A stretch of 64,000 nt of DNA from Luidia sarsii (GCA_949987565.1 OX465102.1:8482512-8546511), one strand, 5' to 3'; shown: positions 33,707-44,673, numbered from the stretch's first letter. A program made the numbers and translations. The notes: generated by a model from the letters alone, not told the origin.

Positions 33707-35705
33707 CGTTTACACTTGATCCCGCGAGGAGGATCAGATCCTGCGGTCACGAAGGATCTGATCCAGTGCCGCGTTTACACTGGATCCTGATCCCGCTTTG
33801 ATCGCGCGTGGAGCAGCGGAAGCGCTCTCCAAAGGTTATACACATAGGTCAGTAGTTATGCACAGTAGAACGTCAGCCCGGCCATGACGCGCGATGGACT
33901 CTTGCAACGGTACAACCTCTATGCATACAATGTACATGTACTGTACAGTACATACATGTACATGTACTGTACATGTGTACATGTACATGTATCGTGGGAA
34001 CCCCCGTTTTCGACGGTACACGTTTTCGGCGCTTAGCCTTCTAACTCACATCGCACGATGAAAGTTAAGGCTTTTCCAGTAGGCCAAACTCGTCTGATTC
34101 AAAAAGTTGCTATTTTGGGGTCTATTTTCCTAGGTACAAAATTGGCAGTTGCTTCGAAGCTCCAGTTTTCTTTATTGTTGGTCGTAAAAAAAAATCTGAG
34201 TGTACCATAATAAACCCCAACATCCGTAGAAAAAAAATATATCATGAAACTTGAGGCAGTCCGTTCTGGGTAAAAACTATGGAGCCTCCTATAGGGCGTC
34301 TCGTTTATATAATTTTTTTATATATTTTTTTATTATTGTTTAAAGACAGAAAGTAACATGGCCCAATAGGCTTTTATAAAAAATAAAAGGGCAGCTAGAG
34401 AAAGTACCAAGAAGGAGGAAATGTCTCTCTGGAGTGACATTGGGAAAGGTCATAACTGAAGAAGCAGTGAGAAAGAGGATTGTGGAGTTTTTTTAAACGT
34501 CACAAAAGAAGACATCAACCAGACCAATACGTTTTAAGCATAAATTATGAATGATTTCAGGAAAGTGTTAGAAGCAGTGTCGAAAAACAAAAACAAAGAT
34601 GAACACAAAAAACAAATACAGGGAAGAATTTTACAGTGCCACACAGCATTTTGAGTTATTTAAGGAATTTATTTTGCGTTTGGCTGCACTGGGACACCTT
34701 ACTAAACACCACCGACGAAAATAGGTGACGATGCTTACTGCGCGGTGCGCCGCGGACGTCAACAAAACCGGGCAATCTTACGGAAGTGACAGGCTTGATC
34801 AACCGTCTCTATGATTATTCTAATAGTCTGAGGTGTGGAGAAAGTGACAGAACTATTTGTGTGTGATACTTTCGTCCACATTGTTCAGTTTGAAGAAAGG
34901 TCCTTATATCGTCGAAAACCGGTTAACTTATTGGAGGATACATGTACTGCACACATGCACGTGCACACGTATAATGTACATTACGTACGTGCACACTACA
35001 TGCAGCTGTGTACCAGCTTGCCGCGTTGCATGTTGACAACTGACACTGAAAGTACGATCAAGATGGAGGATTTGTTCCCAGTTCTGAAACGCTGTTAAAC
35101 ACCGCTGTGTTTCTGGTGGTACCGTCCAGTTTCGTTAGTATTTCCTCACTGGCCCAGATGTCTTAAAATAACTTCAATTCTTCATCGGTCCACAGCCGTC
35201 CGCGCTCTGTGTCCGTCGCCACTTTGCAGCTACCGTGCTGTATGCGGATACCAGTTTCTCACCCCCCCCCCCACCCACACGACCACACACACACGACCCT
35301 GTCTAGTATTGGTTACCAGCGTAAAGTTGGACAAATTGTTTGCCGAGTGTACGTACGTGCGTGTACATTGTGTGTACATGTACATGTACGTACATGTACA
35401 TGTACAGTACTGTACACCATGTACTGTACATGTACATGTACACGTACACTGAACATGTACTGCACACGTACACGCAAGATGCTAGTTTTCGCGCGTTTTT
35501 CCAGGCATGGGCCGGATGTGGTCGCTGAAAACCGCAGGATCAGATCCCGCGTTGCGTTTACACTTGCATGTTGATCCCGCACGCGGGATCAGACCCGGAT
35601 CTGATCCTTCCCGAGAGGTGGATCAGATCCCGGGATCTGATCCTGATCGCGCGAGCGTTGGTCGCCCTTTGATCGCCCTCGCGGGATCAAGTGTAAACGC
35701 AGTCT
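33707..35705. mobile_element. 2-kb non-autonomous DNA transposon in gypsy gag
   Basis: The ends are inverted copies beginning ACTGCGTTTACACTTGATCC followed by CGCGAGG, with further GGATCAGATCC repeats nearby. Gypsy gag coding stops on one side (SEQAVQQLQF) and resumes on the other (DDLKLKIKQL), so this is an insertion. No intact ORF is present. TWA-like flanks (TGA left, TAA right) hint at PIF/Harbinger but are not identical. Two (TACATG)n tracts lie inside (33.93-33.99 and 35.35-35.47 kb). Confidence 0.7.
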
Positions 35706-36010
35706 AACTGTTTTATCTTAAGTTTAAGGTCGTCCTGCTTTGGTCCATCAATATGTGGTGATTGAGATTCGTTAGACTTAGTTTGACAGGCATTAACACC
35801 ACTCCTCTGCCAAAAATGTGCCTTATTGTATTCAACCTGAAAAAAGGCCTCTTCTTCTAATGCTATTGTTAGAGCATTCCCTAGGTTTAGCTCGCCGAAC
35901 CTGCATGGATATAAAGGAAATTCCAAAGGCTGAGCCAACTTGCAAATGAGGGTCTTCTGGTGTAGCACCCCAGAAGGAATGCCCATTCAATAGAACATGG
36001 TGTGTTACTT
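35706..36010 (-). pseudogene. Ty3/gypsy B gag fragment
   Basis: Two minus-strand frames give gag-like sequence (ATPEDPHLQVGSAFG, then FWQRSGVNACQTKSNE and DDLKLKIKQL) immediately beyond the 2-kb element. The frame changes between them. It is cut off on the right by the minisatellite. This completes the disrupted gypsy B in the order gag, protease, (inverted) RT. Confidence 0.55.
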
Positions 36011-36029
36011 GGAGGCCCCTTTTGTTACA

Positions 36030-38690
36030 GTATGTGAACATTTTGATTCAGTTGGACTGAGAACATGACGTTCAGCAACGTTCTTTGAACGTGAGATATA
36101 CGTTGTCTGTGAACATTTTGATTTTGGACCAAGAACATGACGTTCAGCAACGTCTGATCCTTTGACCGTTGAATGAACGTTGTCTGTGAACATTTTGATT
36201 ATGGACTGAAAACATGAAGTTCAGCAGCGCCCTCTGAACGACCTTTGAACGTTGTTTGTGAACATTTTGATTTGAGAACGAAAACATGACGTTCAGCAAC
36301 GTCCTTTGAACGTTAAATGAACGTTGTCTGTGAACATTTTGATTTTGGACTGAGAACATGACGTTCAGCAACGTCCTCTGAACTACATTTAAACGTTGTT
36401 TGTGAACATTTTGATTTTGGATCGAAAACATGACGTTCAGCAACGTCCTTTGAACGTTGAATGAGCGATGTCTGAACATTTTGATTTTGGACCGAAAAAC
36501 ACATGACGTTCAGCAACGTCCTCTGAACGTTAAATGAGCGTTGTCTGTGAACATTTTGATTTTGGACCAAGAACAAGACGTTCAGCAACGTCCTTTAAAC
36601 GTTGTCTGTGAACATTTTGATTTTGGACTGAGAACATGGCGTTCAGCAACGTCCTCTGAACGTTGTTTGTGAACATTTTGATTTTGGACCGAAAATATGA
36701 CGTTCAGCAACGTCCTTCAAACGTTAAATAAACGTTGTCTGTGAACATTTTGATTTTGGACCGAAAACAAGACGTTCAGCAACGTCCTCTGAACGATGTT
36801 TGTGAACATTTTGATGTTGGACCGAAAACATGACGTTCGGCAACGTCCTCTGAACGACCTTTGAACGTTGTTTGTGAACATTTTGATTTTCGACCGAGAA
36901 CATGACGTTCAGCAACGTCCTTTAAACGTTAAATGAACGTTGTCTGTGAACATTTTGATTTTGGACCGCAAACATGACGTTCAGCAACGTCCTTTAAACG
37001 TCGATATCGAACGTTGTCTGTGAACATTTTGATTTTGGACCAAGAACATGACGTTCAGCAACGTCCTCTGAACATTAAATGAACGCTGTCTGTGAACATT
37101 TTGATTTTGGACCAAGAACTTGACGTTCAGCAACGTCCTCTGAACGTTACTAAATGAACGTTGTATGTGAACATTTTGCTTTGGACAGAGAACAGATCTC
37201 AGCAACGTCCTTTGAACGTTAAATGAACGTTGTCTGTGAACATTTTGATTTTGGACCGAGAACGCATGACGTTCAGCAACGTCCTCTGAACGTTGTTTGT
37301 GAACATTTTGATTTTGGACAGAAAACATGACGTTCAGCAACGTCCTCTGATCGTTAGATGAAAGTTGTCTGTGAACATTTTGATTTTGGACCGCAAACAT
37401 GACGTTCGGCAACGTCCTGTGAACGACCTTTGAACGTTGTTTGTGAACATTTTGCTTTTGGACCGAGAACATGACGTTCAGCAACGTCCTTTGAACGTTG
37501 AATGAACGTTGTCTTTGAACATTTTGATTTTGGACCAAGAACATGACGTTCAGCAACGTCCTTTGAACGTTGAATGAACGTTGTCTGTGAACATTTTAAT
37601 TTTGGACTGCAAACATGACGTTCAGCAACGTCCTTTGAACGTTAAATGTCGAACGTTGTCTGTGAACATTTTGATTTTGGACCAAGAACATGACGTTCAG
37701 CAACGTCCTCTGAACATTTAATGAACGTTGTCTGTGAACATTTTTATTTTGGACCAAGAACATGACGTTCAGCAACGTCCTCTGAACGTTACTAAATGAA
37801 CGTTGTCTGTGAACATTTTGCTTTGGACAGAGAACAGATCTCAGCAACGTCCTCTGAACGTTAAATGAACGTTGTCTGTGAATATTTTGATTTTGGACCG
37901 AGAACGCATGACGTTCAACAACGTCCTTTGTACGTTGTCTGTGAACATTTTGATTTTGGACTGAGAACGCATGACGTTCAGCAACGTCCTGTGAACGTTC
38001 TTTGAACGTTGTCTGTGAACATTTTGGTTTGGACCAAGAACATGACGTTCAACAACGTCCTCTGAACGTCCTCTGTGAACATTTTGATTTTGAACTGAGA
38101 ACGCATGACGTTCAGCAACGTCCTCTGAACGTTGTCTGTGAACATTTTGTTTTGGACCAAGAACATGACGTTAAACAACGTCCTCTGAACGTTGTCTGTG
38201 AACATTTTGATATTGGACAAAGATCGCATGACGTTCAACAACGTCCTCAGAGTTAAATGAACGTTGTCAGCGAACATTTTTTTTTTGGACCAAGAACATG
38301 AAGTTCAGCAACGTCCTCTGAACGTTAAATGAACGTTGTTTGTGAACATTTTGATTTTGGACCAAGAACATCACTTTCAGCAACGTACTCTGAACGTCCT
38401 CTGAACGTTGTCTGTGAACATTTTGATTTTGGACCGAAAACATGACGTTCAGCAACGTCCTCTGAACGTCGTCTTAACGTTGTCTTTGAACATTTTGATA
38501 TTGGACCGAAAACATGACGTTCAACAACGTCCTTTGAACGTCTTTTGAACGTTGTCTGTGAACATTTTGATTTTGGACTGAAAACATGACGTTCAGCAAC
38601 GTCCTTTGAACGTCTTCTGAACGTTGTCTTTAAACATTTTGATTTTGGACCGAAAAAATGACGTTCAGCAACGTTCTTTGAACGTTAAAG
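36030..38690. repeat. Minisatellite, units of about 55-75 bp, roughly 40 copies
   Basis: Head-to-tail variants of GACGTTCAGCAACGTCCTCT, GAACGTTAAATGAACGTTGT and CTGTGAACATTTTGATTTTG fill 2.66 kb. Units differ mainly by presence of a GAACGTTAAAT insert. Each unit contains nested inverted motifs (ACGTT..AACGT). Because the common long form is near 72 bp, the minus strand shows periodic open frames (24-residue VMFSVQNQNVHRQRSFNVQR-type repeats). No start context or non-repeat domain supports a protein. Confidence 0.95.
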
Positions 38691-38941
38691 GCCCTACACA
38701 CCATTTGCACGAATCCGAATTTCGACCTGACGAATTTTGTTAAAGTAACTTACTCAAGTGGAAGTAAATACCAGTAGGAGACACACTGTGAAGTTTCAGC
38801 TCTTGGAATGCTGCAATTTTCCTAAAAAGTGGAATTTTGTACGATTTTAAAAAGGTAGTTTATAAACGACCTTTTCGAAAAAGCCATGCTTACCGCCCTC
38901 TATTGTCTGGATATAGTTAGCCTTTCCGTATTCTTGAACGG
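38691..38941. other. Spacer between minisatellite and RecQ transposon
   Basis: About 250 bp without coding signal. It ends at the 9-bp target-site duplication of the RecQ transposon. Confidence 0.6.
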
Positions 38942-38950
38942 GCAAAATGT
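38942..38950. repeat. Target-site duplication of RecQ transposon, left
   Basis: GCAAAATGT directly abuts the left TIR, and the same 9 bp directly follows the right TIR at 44,577-44,585. Confidence 0.85.
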
Positions 38951-39024
38951 TAGGCTGGTTCCCGTCCCCTACATGGTCTCCAGACGTCTCACGTCCTCCG
39001 AAATGTAGGGGCCGGTAGCTAGCA
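38951..39024. repeat. Left 74-bp TIR of RecQ transposon
   Basis: It starts TAGGCTGGTTCCCGTCCCCT and ends GGCCGGTAGCTAGCA, and is identical over all 74 bp to the reverse complement of 44,503-44,576. Within it CCCCTACAT (38,966-38,974) and ATGTAGGGG (39,003-39,011) form a hairpin stem. Confidence 0.92.
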
Positions 39025-39842
39025 AAAAATATCGGAGGAAAGCTGACGGTCTTATGCTAATGAGGCTTGCCATTCCCAGAATGCAATACTGTCAGGTGAC
39101 TAAACTTGGGCCGGCTTTCTCCTATTCCGAAAATGTCCGGAAAACTCCGAAACCATTTTCGATAACTTTCGGATCGTAATTGCTACTATCGGTAATTTCC
39201 GGCTGTGTTGTTCAGCTGATCAGCTGGATATCAGCTGGGAAATCAAGGTCACACGTGCCGCTATAAACATGATGACAACATGATGATCATGGATTCGCAT
39301 GCAGATATTATTGAGTTTTCGCTCAAATCGAAGCTGTCCTTAGGTAAAATCAATGTGAGGCGAAACACCGAATATTCGTTTTTGAAACCAAAGCAGGCAT
39401 TGTGTCTGAAAAGTTCTCTCCAAGGTGATACTCTGGCAGTTTTGCCGACCGGGTACGGGAAGAGTTTGATCTTCGAACTGTTGCCGCTGATGACGACGAA
39501 GCGAGGGGCATCGCCATCGAGTATCGTTTTATGCTCTCCGTTGAACTCCATAATCGAGGAACAGCTGACCAGGTAATCACTTCAGAGTTCAGTATGTTAA
39601 AATTAAAATGAACATATATTTTGAGTTTGGGCCTGACTGGATCTAGGAGTATAGGAGTAGGAATTCCCTATTCTTTTGAGTTTTGTACTGTTTTTTTCCT
39701 ATGATGAGTATGACACTATTGTATTGACACTGACACTGACAGTATGACTTTGACACTAACAGTGACAGTATGACTATGACTAGTATATATATGGCCTGTG
39801 ATTATTACTATTTAGTATTTTAGTAATAGTAGTATATTTATA

Positions 39843-39915
39843 ATATAGTCCAGTAACTTGGACCCGACAAGTCACCCTTTTTTGTTCGAAATTTGGAATT
39901 TGGAGGGTTGGGTGT
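39843..39915. repeat. Partial MITE relative in RecQ intron 1
   Basis: CAGTAACTTGGACCCGACAA then GTCACCC and GGAATTTGGAGGGTTGGGTG, matching the arm of the element at 24.9-25.1 kb. Confidence 0.65.
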
Positions 39916-42762
39916 CACCATGCCATTAATTTTTTTTTATCATCCGACATGGGTGATGCTGGTATGAGGGAATTTGCATTCAAGTCTCTAAGTTTAACAA
40001 GCAGTTTTATTAAGTTTTATGATCAGTACTTACAGTTACACAAGAGATTGTGTAAACAAGTTCAGCCCTAGGCTATGGTACCCGACAATGCTACATCGAT
40101 CGTAAATGATCAAAAGCTATAACTGTATTAACTTAAATAAATTCATTCAATAGTACTACTATACAAGTAACTGGGGTGAATAATTAGATCCATGTTAAAA
40201 AGCACGATAAGCATCCAGATGATCATTCACTAAATTGACTAAGTCAGTAAGTGTTATTTCTTCCACTTCCACTTTCAGATACGGTGCGCAAGCTATTCAT
40301 GTGAACAGCGACTTAATTGGGTGCCTGTCAAGGACAGATCAACCTCAAAATGCTACCATGACAGCTTTCAAAGATACAAGCTTCAGCTACATCATTGGTC
40401 ACCCTGAGCAGCTTTTAGATAAGCATGTGTGTGATGTGTTTGTAACTGAGACATTCCAGAATAATGTGACACATGTAGTAATAGATGAAGCACACAGTAT
40501 TCTTCAGTGGGGAACAGATTTCAGGCCTGACTTCAAAAAACTATCCAAACTCAGATCCATCTTTCCAGGAGCAAACTTCCTTGCCCTCACAGCAACAGCC
40601 ACCAAGACTGCATGTGATGAAATATTTCATTGCTTGGGATGAAATCTACTACAGTCCTGACATCAAGCATTGACAGGTCCAACGTCAAATTCAGAGTTCA
40701 GCAGAGACCACCCTTGAAATGAACACATGATGCCGAACACTCATTCAACAGTGTCATGGATCCGCTGGTGAAAGAGCTGGTTTCAAGACAGGAACAGTTC
40801 CCGAAAACAATCATCTACTCAAAATTAAAAGTATGTGGAGCCGGTTATGAAAAGTGCCAGCAAGAGGCAGTCTCTAAAGATGTACCTGTAAAAGAACTAG
40901 TATCCCAGTACCATGCTGCATCCACAATTGAGGTAAGCACATGTATATCCTCGGAGCATGCATCCACAAACTTGAATTGTTAAGTACTTTGAGTTTATTG
41001 TTTTCAGGAAAACTTACTGCTTACAAGCGAATCCATAACACTGCTGAAAGAGATTTCAACATCATGTAGGCCTAATAATGGTCTTTTTTTCTTTTCTTTT
41101 TTGACTGTAAATTTGATGCTTTGCCTGTCTGGAAAGTGATTTCATTTCAAGCAGTGACCAGATCTTGTCACATTAAGATTTGGTGGCTGTTGCTGTGGCA
41201 AGGAAGATTACTCAGACTGGCACCCAATTTAGTTGTTGACCACATGACTAGCATGTGCTCAGTACATGTATGTATCTGGAAAAAATAAACACCTTATTAT
41301 TCCATGTGGTTACATTCTGTTACTCAATGCCAAGTTTCCTTTTTTTTTTTTTAATATACATGTACATGTAGATGAAAAAGAAAGTTGTGAATGACATGGC
41401 CAAAAAAGGGAGCAGGCTGAAATTACTGTTTGCTACTGAGGCCTATAGTATGGGCACAGACGCTCCAGATGTCCGTAGAATTGTGCATATAGGCCCACCA
41501 TCTACTCTGGAAAGTAAGTAATCCTTTAATGTTGAAGTTTGGACCATTAACTTAAGTTTGTTTTAAGTTGTCACTACATGTACACCTCTTAGTCTTACAT
41601 ATTCATGATCAAAGGTCAAATTTTTATTGGACCATCCACCATCATGTGCATGTACCGGTACATGTACCATCCAGTATTTGTGCTGTTCACAAGGTGGACA
41701 TGCGAGCTTCATGAACGGAATAAATATGCATGCTTTGATGAACTATTGCCCAGACATGTGGGTGATAATTCATCTGGGCATGCACTTTAATTTGCGACTT
41801 GATTGAGGAACTGTTTGTTGTACTGGTGCAGTACCCTCGCAGGAATATTGCCCTCCATGAAGCTACACAGTTGAAAAGATGGCTGTTCAGTGTTCACACT
41901 ACAGTTGTGGAGCCACACAAGTTAGCTGAATATGTGTACATGTATAAGTGTAGTGAAACAAGTATACCTTGGTTTGGGGGGGGGGGTTGAATAGTTATTT
42001 TTAGCTCACCCTCAGTTCTGTAACCTTGGGAAATTGGTTCCCTCGGTTTTACCACAGGGACTAATTCTTCAGTTTCCAATACCTTTGGGACATGAAACCA
42101 TGTTGTTTTTTTGTACTGTGCTCCAACAGGGGTCCCTTGGAATGACATAGGTATTACAACAGGGACTAGAGAAATGTACCCTCAAGCAAGTTACTCTGAT
42201 GTGGCTTCAATGCCAACCTGCCAAAACTGTGAAACTTTAATGACAGCAGGAAGTTCATTTCCCCAACTATCAATCAGCAGTATAGATAAGAAATACATTG
42301 ATTGACAATTGCATGTGAATATAAAGTTATAGCTATTGCAGATACATGTACATTTACATGTTACAACCAGAGTTTACCTGTGATTGAATGCATTCATTTA
42401 GATCCAGAACAAAATTGAGGAGACTAATTCCATGACACTGATTACAGGGTGAGGCTTCATTTTGGGGACCTTTAAGAAAATGTTCCTTTTACACCCCCAC
42501 CAAAAAAAGAAAAAAGAAAACTGGCCTGGTTTGGCCCCGCCCTTGTATCCTCTCCCACATGCCCATGGTATTCTGGCACAATAACACTGTTTATTACATG
42601 TACTTACTTTTATGCATCATATTTCAGCATACATTCAAGAGACAGGTAGAGCTGGACGTGATGGTCTTTCAAGTGAAGCCATTCTTCATTTCAACAATAA
42701 TGATGTGGCAAAGAACATCCCAGGAATGACAGATGGTGTCAGAGAGTACTGCAGATCAACTA

Positions 42763-43039
42763 ATATAGGAAGGTTTGCGGTGAACACCATGTATCGGGTC
42801 TCTTAAAGGAAGGGGTATGGTTCTGAAAAGAACCTGAGGGTAACTCGACGTTTCGACCAGTATGTTCTGGCCGTCATCAGGAGAATGGTGACGGCCAGAG
42901 CATACTGCTCGAAACGTCGAGTTACCCTCAGGTTCTTTTCAGAACCATACCTCTTCCTTTAAGAGACCCGATACATGGTGTTCACCGCAAACCTTCCTAT
43001 ATTGATTCACCCACCATGCAAAACCTTAAGTCTCATTTC
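42763..43039. mobile_element. Foldback insertion with 12-bp TSD in the RecQ zinc-binding exon
   Basis: The arms 42,763-42,876 and 42,889-43,002 are inverted copies with about three mismatches in 114 bp, followed by a 37-bp tail (TGATTCACCCACCATGC..). GCAGATCAACTA flanks the insert at 42,751-42,762 and 43,040-43,051. Removing the insert and one copy restores the RecQ frame from REYCRST into CRRQFLC. On the minus strand the left arm reads CTGATGACGGCCAGAACATA then CTGGTCGAAACGTCGAG, resembling a hammerhead ribozyme core. Confidence 0.88.
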
Positions 43040-43488
43040 GCAGATCAACTACTTGTAGAAGGCAGTTTCTGTGTGAGCATTTTGGCTCTGTCTTGAATCA
43101 GTTACCTAATGAGATTTCCCATAACTGCTGTGACATATGTGAACAAAAATGTCAGTGTCCTGACTGTGAACTAAAAGCTGCTTTAGATGATCAGCTTTTG
43201 CTTGACTGTTCAGATAATGAATATCCTATTCTCAAGGACCTACTTACACAGTACATGGCAGCTGAAAATGCTGAAGTTTGTGAAATGTACACTGGACTTT
43301 CAGATAAGTTGGTAACCGATATTATTAAATTGTTTCATGAGTGGTGTTTAATTCCTGATGCAACATTACTAAAATTCAGATTTCCTTTCATTAAAGATTC
43401 TTACATTGAGAATATTGTGTCAATACTTGCCGAATACAAACGTCTTTAGCAAGACCAATTGAAAATGTTCTAGTACAGTCAAATTTTA

Positions 43489-43593
43489 AAATTTAGTGGG
43501 CCTGATGTTTCAATCCTAGCAGGACCTTTCTCAGGACACGTGATCCTTTGAGAAAGGTCCTGCTAGGATCGAAACGTCAGGCCCACTTAATTT
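43489..43593. repeat. Foldback repeat of the GAAACGTCAGGCCCAC family
   Basis: Inverted arms of about 46 bp (43,489-43,534 and 43,546-43,593), read as AAATTTAGTGGGCCTGATGT and its mirror ending ACGTCAGGCCCACTTAATTT, around GGACACGTGATCC. It lies 40 bp after the RecQ stop codon. Half copies occur at 1.72, 21.98 and 55.31 kb. Confidence 0.85.
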
Positions 43594-43843
43594 TGAGATT
43601 TGCATTTTGGTATTTTTAGTCAGTAAGCAGTTTGCAACATTCTTGAATATCACTTTACAGTCAAATTTTGATCGGAAGAGCACTGTTTTTTGTTTTTCTT
43701 TGTTTCAACTGCCCAGACCAACCTTTCCCCCTGCCCACACCCCATCCCAACATTTTGGCTCAGTCATTTAATTATATTCCTAATAATTGCTGTGACATAA
43801 TAATAGTGTCAACATCTATGTTAGTGTCCTGAATGTGAATAAA

Positions 43844-44356
43844 TCAGTTGTACTGGTGGTCATCTTTGGGGCCTAGTCTTTGTTCCTCTTGGATAGGCAA
43901 GAGTGCATCCTTTGTACCGATTTTAATAACACTAGAAGGCCCCAAAGAATATGCAGACTTAGATATTATTGCCTGTCTCTCACTCTTGCTGAATGTGTCA
44001 CGCTGGGGCTTGGTAGACTTTGCTGCGTCCAAAATCACATGATGATAGTTGCAGTTGTTTATGATTTTCCTTGGCTGTTTTTTAGTTTGCATTTTTTTTG
44101 TCTTTGAGTATGTGTGGCAGCTAATTTCGCGGTTTTTTCAGCCTGGGGTGTAGTCATTGGTGACCGTGCGCAATTTCTGCATAGAGCCCCTTCTACAAAG
44201 TTAATCCCCCCCGTACTTCATGATTTTTTCTGACAACTTTTTCCGCATCCCTACTATTGACTGAATCATTACTTTGTCTGCCGAGTCACTTCCGCAAGAA
44301 ACACAACTTTTCCTCAGATTTACCTGCTTTTTCGGGGTAATCGGCTGAGCATTCAT
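43844..44356 (-). pseudogene. Zinc-binding ORF convergent with RecQ, frameshifted
   Basis: From ATG at 44356 the frame reads MNAQPITPKKQVNLRKSCVS with CVSCG, then RKKLSEKIMKYGG. A G7 run near 44,205 shifts it into a frame reading INFVEGALCRNCAR, and an A8 run near 44,090 shifts it again into CNYHHVILDAAKSTKPQRD and SAYSLGPSSVIKIGTKDALL to a stop at 43,844. The spacing CxxC ... CxxC over about 45 residues suggests a small zinc domain, followed by a basic region. Both breaks are at homopolymers, so a real shared frame of about 170 codons is likely. I do not recognise the family. Position inside the TIRs makes it a candidate DNA-binding partner for transposition; that is inference. Confidence 0.5.
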
Positions 44357-44502
44357 GGTTATTATTGTGCGTGAAGGAACGTTCTCCTAGATCCATGTGC
44401 TGCGCTGTCAAAATACGCACATGTAAACATTACATCATCTCTATAAGTAGAAAAAATAAAGGCGCATGCGCAAAACTGAACCAATCACAGGCCGTGGATG
44501 GC

Positions 44503-44576
44503 TGCTAGCTACCGGCCCCTACATTTCGGAGGACGTGAGACGTCTGGAGACCATGTAGGGGACGGGAACCAGCCTA
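44503..44576. repeat. Right 74-bp TIR of RecQ transposon
   Basis: Exact reverse complement of 38,951-39,024, followed at once by the second GCAAAATGT (44,577-44,585). Confidence 0.92.
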
Positions 44577-44602
44577 GCAAAATGTGTGCACGCGCGCGGG
44601 GA

Positions 44603-44673
44603 CCGGGGGGCGTTTTTTTTTTTCCGTAACCAACCGAGGCCAAAATTAGCATCCTTTCATGAATATTCATAAC
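44603..44673. repeat. MULE left TIR
   Basis: It contains a T11 run, then CCGTAACCAACCGAGGCC and CATGAATATTCATAAC. The mirror copy is at 53,194-53,262. Confidence 0.8.

Larger units (their letters stand above)
39280..43449 (+). pseudogene. RecQ-like superfamily 2 helicase gene, 4 exons
   Basis: Exons: 39280-39572, 40279-40932, 41372-41513, 42628-43449 (TAG). They carry RecQ motifs in order: motif 0 region LKPKQALCLKS, Walker A LPTGYGKSL, DEAH in VVIDEAHSILQWG, motif III FLALTATAT, motif IV FPKTIIYSKL, motif V LFATEAYSMGTDAPDVRRIV, and motif VI YIQETGRAGRDG. A cysteine-rich RecQ zinc-binding region follows (REYCRST, then CRRQFLCEHFG and HNCCDICE). The enzyme would unwind DNA 3' to 5' using ATP. 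It is short, with no HRDC or RQC winged helix recognisable. Lesions: a 1-nt loss near 40,640 (after IFHCLG), TGA at 40,720-40,722, and a 277-bp foldback inside the zinc-binding exon. Splice sites and phases are otherwise sound. The gene lies entirely between the 74-bp TIRs, so it moved as cargo or as part of the mobility machinery. Confidence 0.88.
38951..44576. mobile_element. TIR transposon carrying a RecQ-like helicase
   Basis: A 5,626-bp unit with perfect 74-bp TIRs and a 9-bp flanking direct repeat. Contents: a plus-strand RecQ-like helicase gene (39,280-43,449), a convergent minus-strand zinc-binding ORF (43,844-44,356), two foldback insertions (42,763-43,039 and 43,489-43,593), and a partial MITE near 39,843. 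No DDE, tyrosine-recombinase or HUH motif is visible. A 9-bp duplication is typical of MULEs and a few other superfamilies, and a MULE lies directly adjacent. It may be an autonomous element of an undescribed type or a gene-carrying passenger mobilised in trans. Confidence 0.85.

Noticed and set aside
36144..38455. Long minus-strand ORFs in the minisatellite (up to 191 codons of NQNVHRQRSFNVQR-type repeats)
   Set aside because: They are produced by the repeat's near-72-bp period and disappear wherever a unit changes length; no unique sequence, start context or splice site.
38951..44576. RecQ element as a Helitron
   Set aside because: It has inverted repeats and a 9-bp duplication, and no HUH Rep domain; the helicase is RecQ-like, not Pif1-like.
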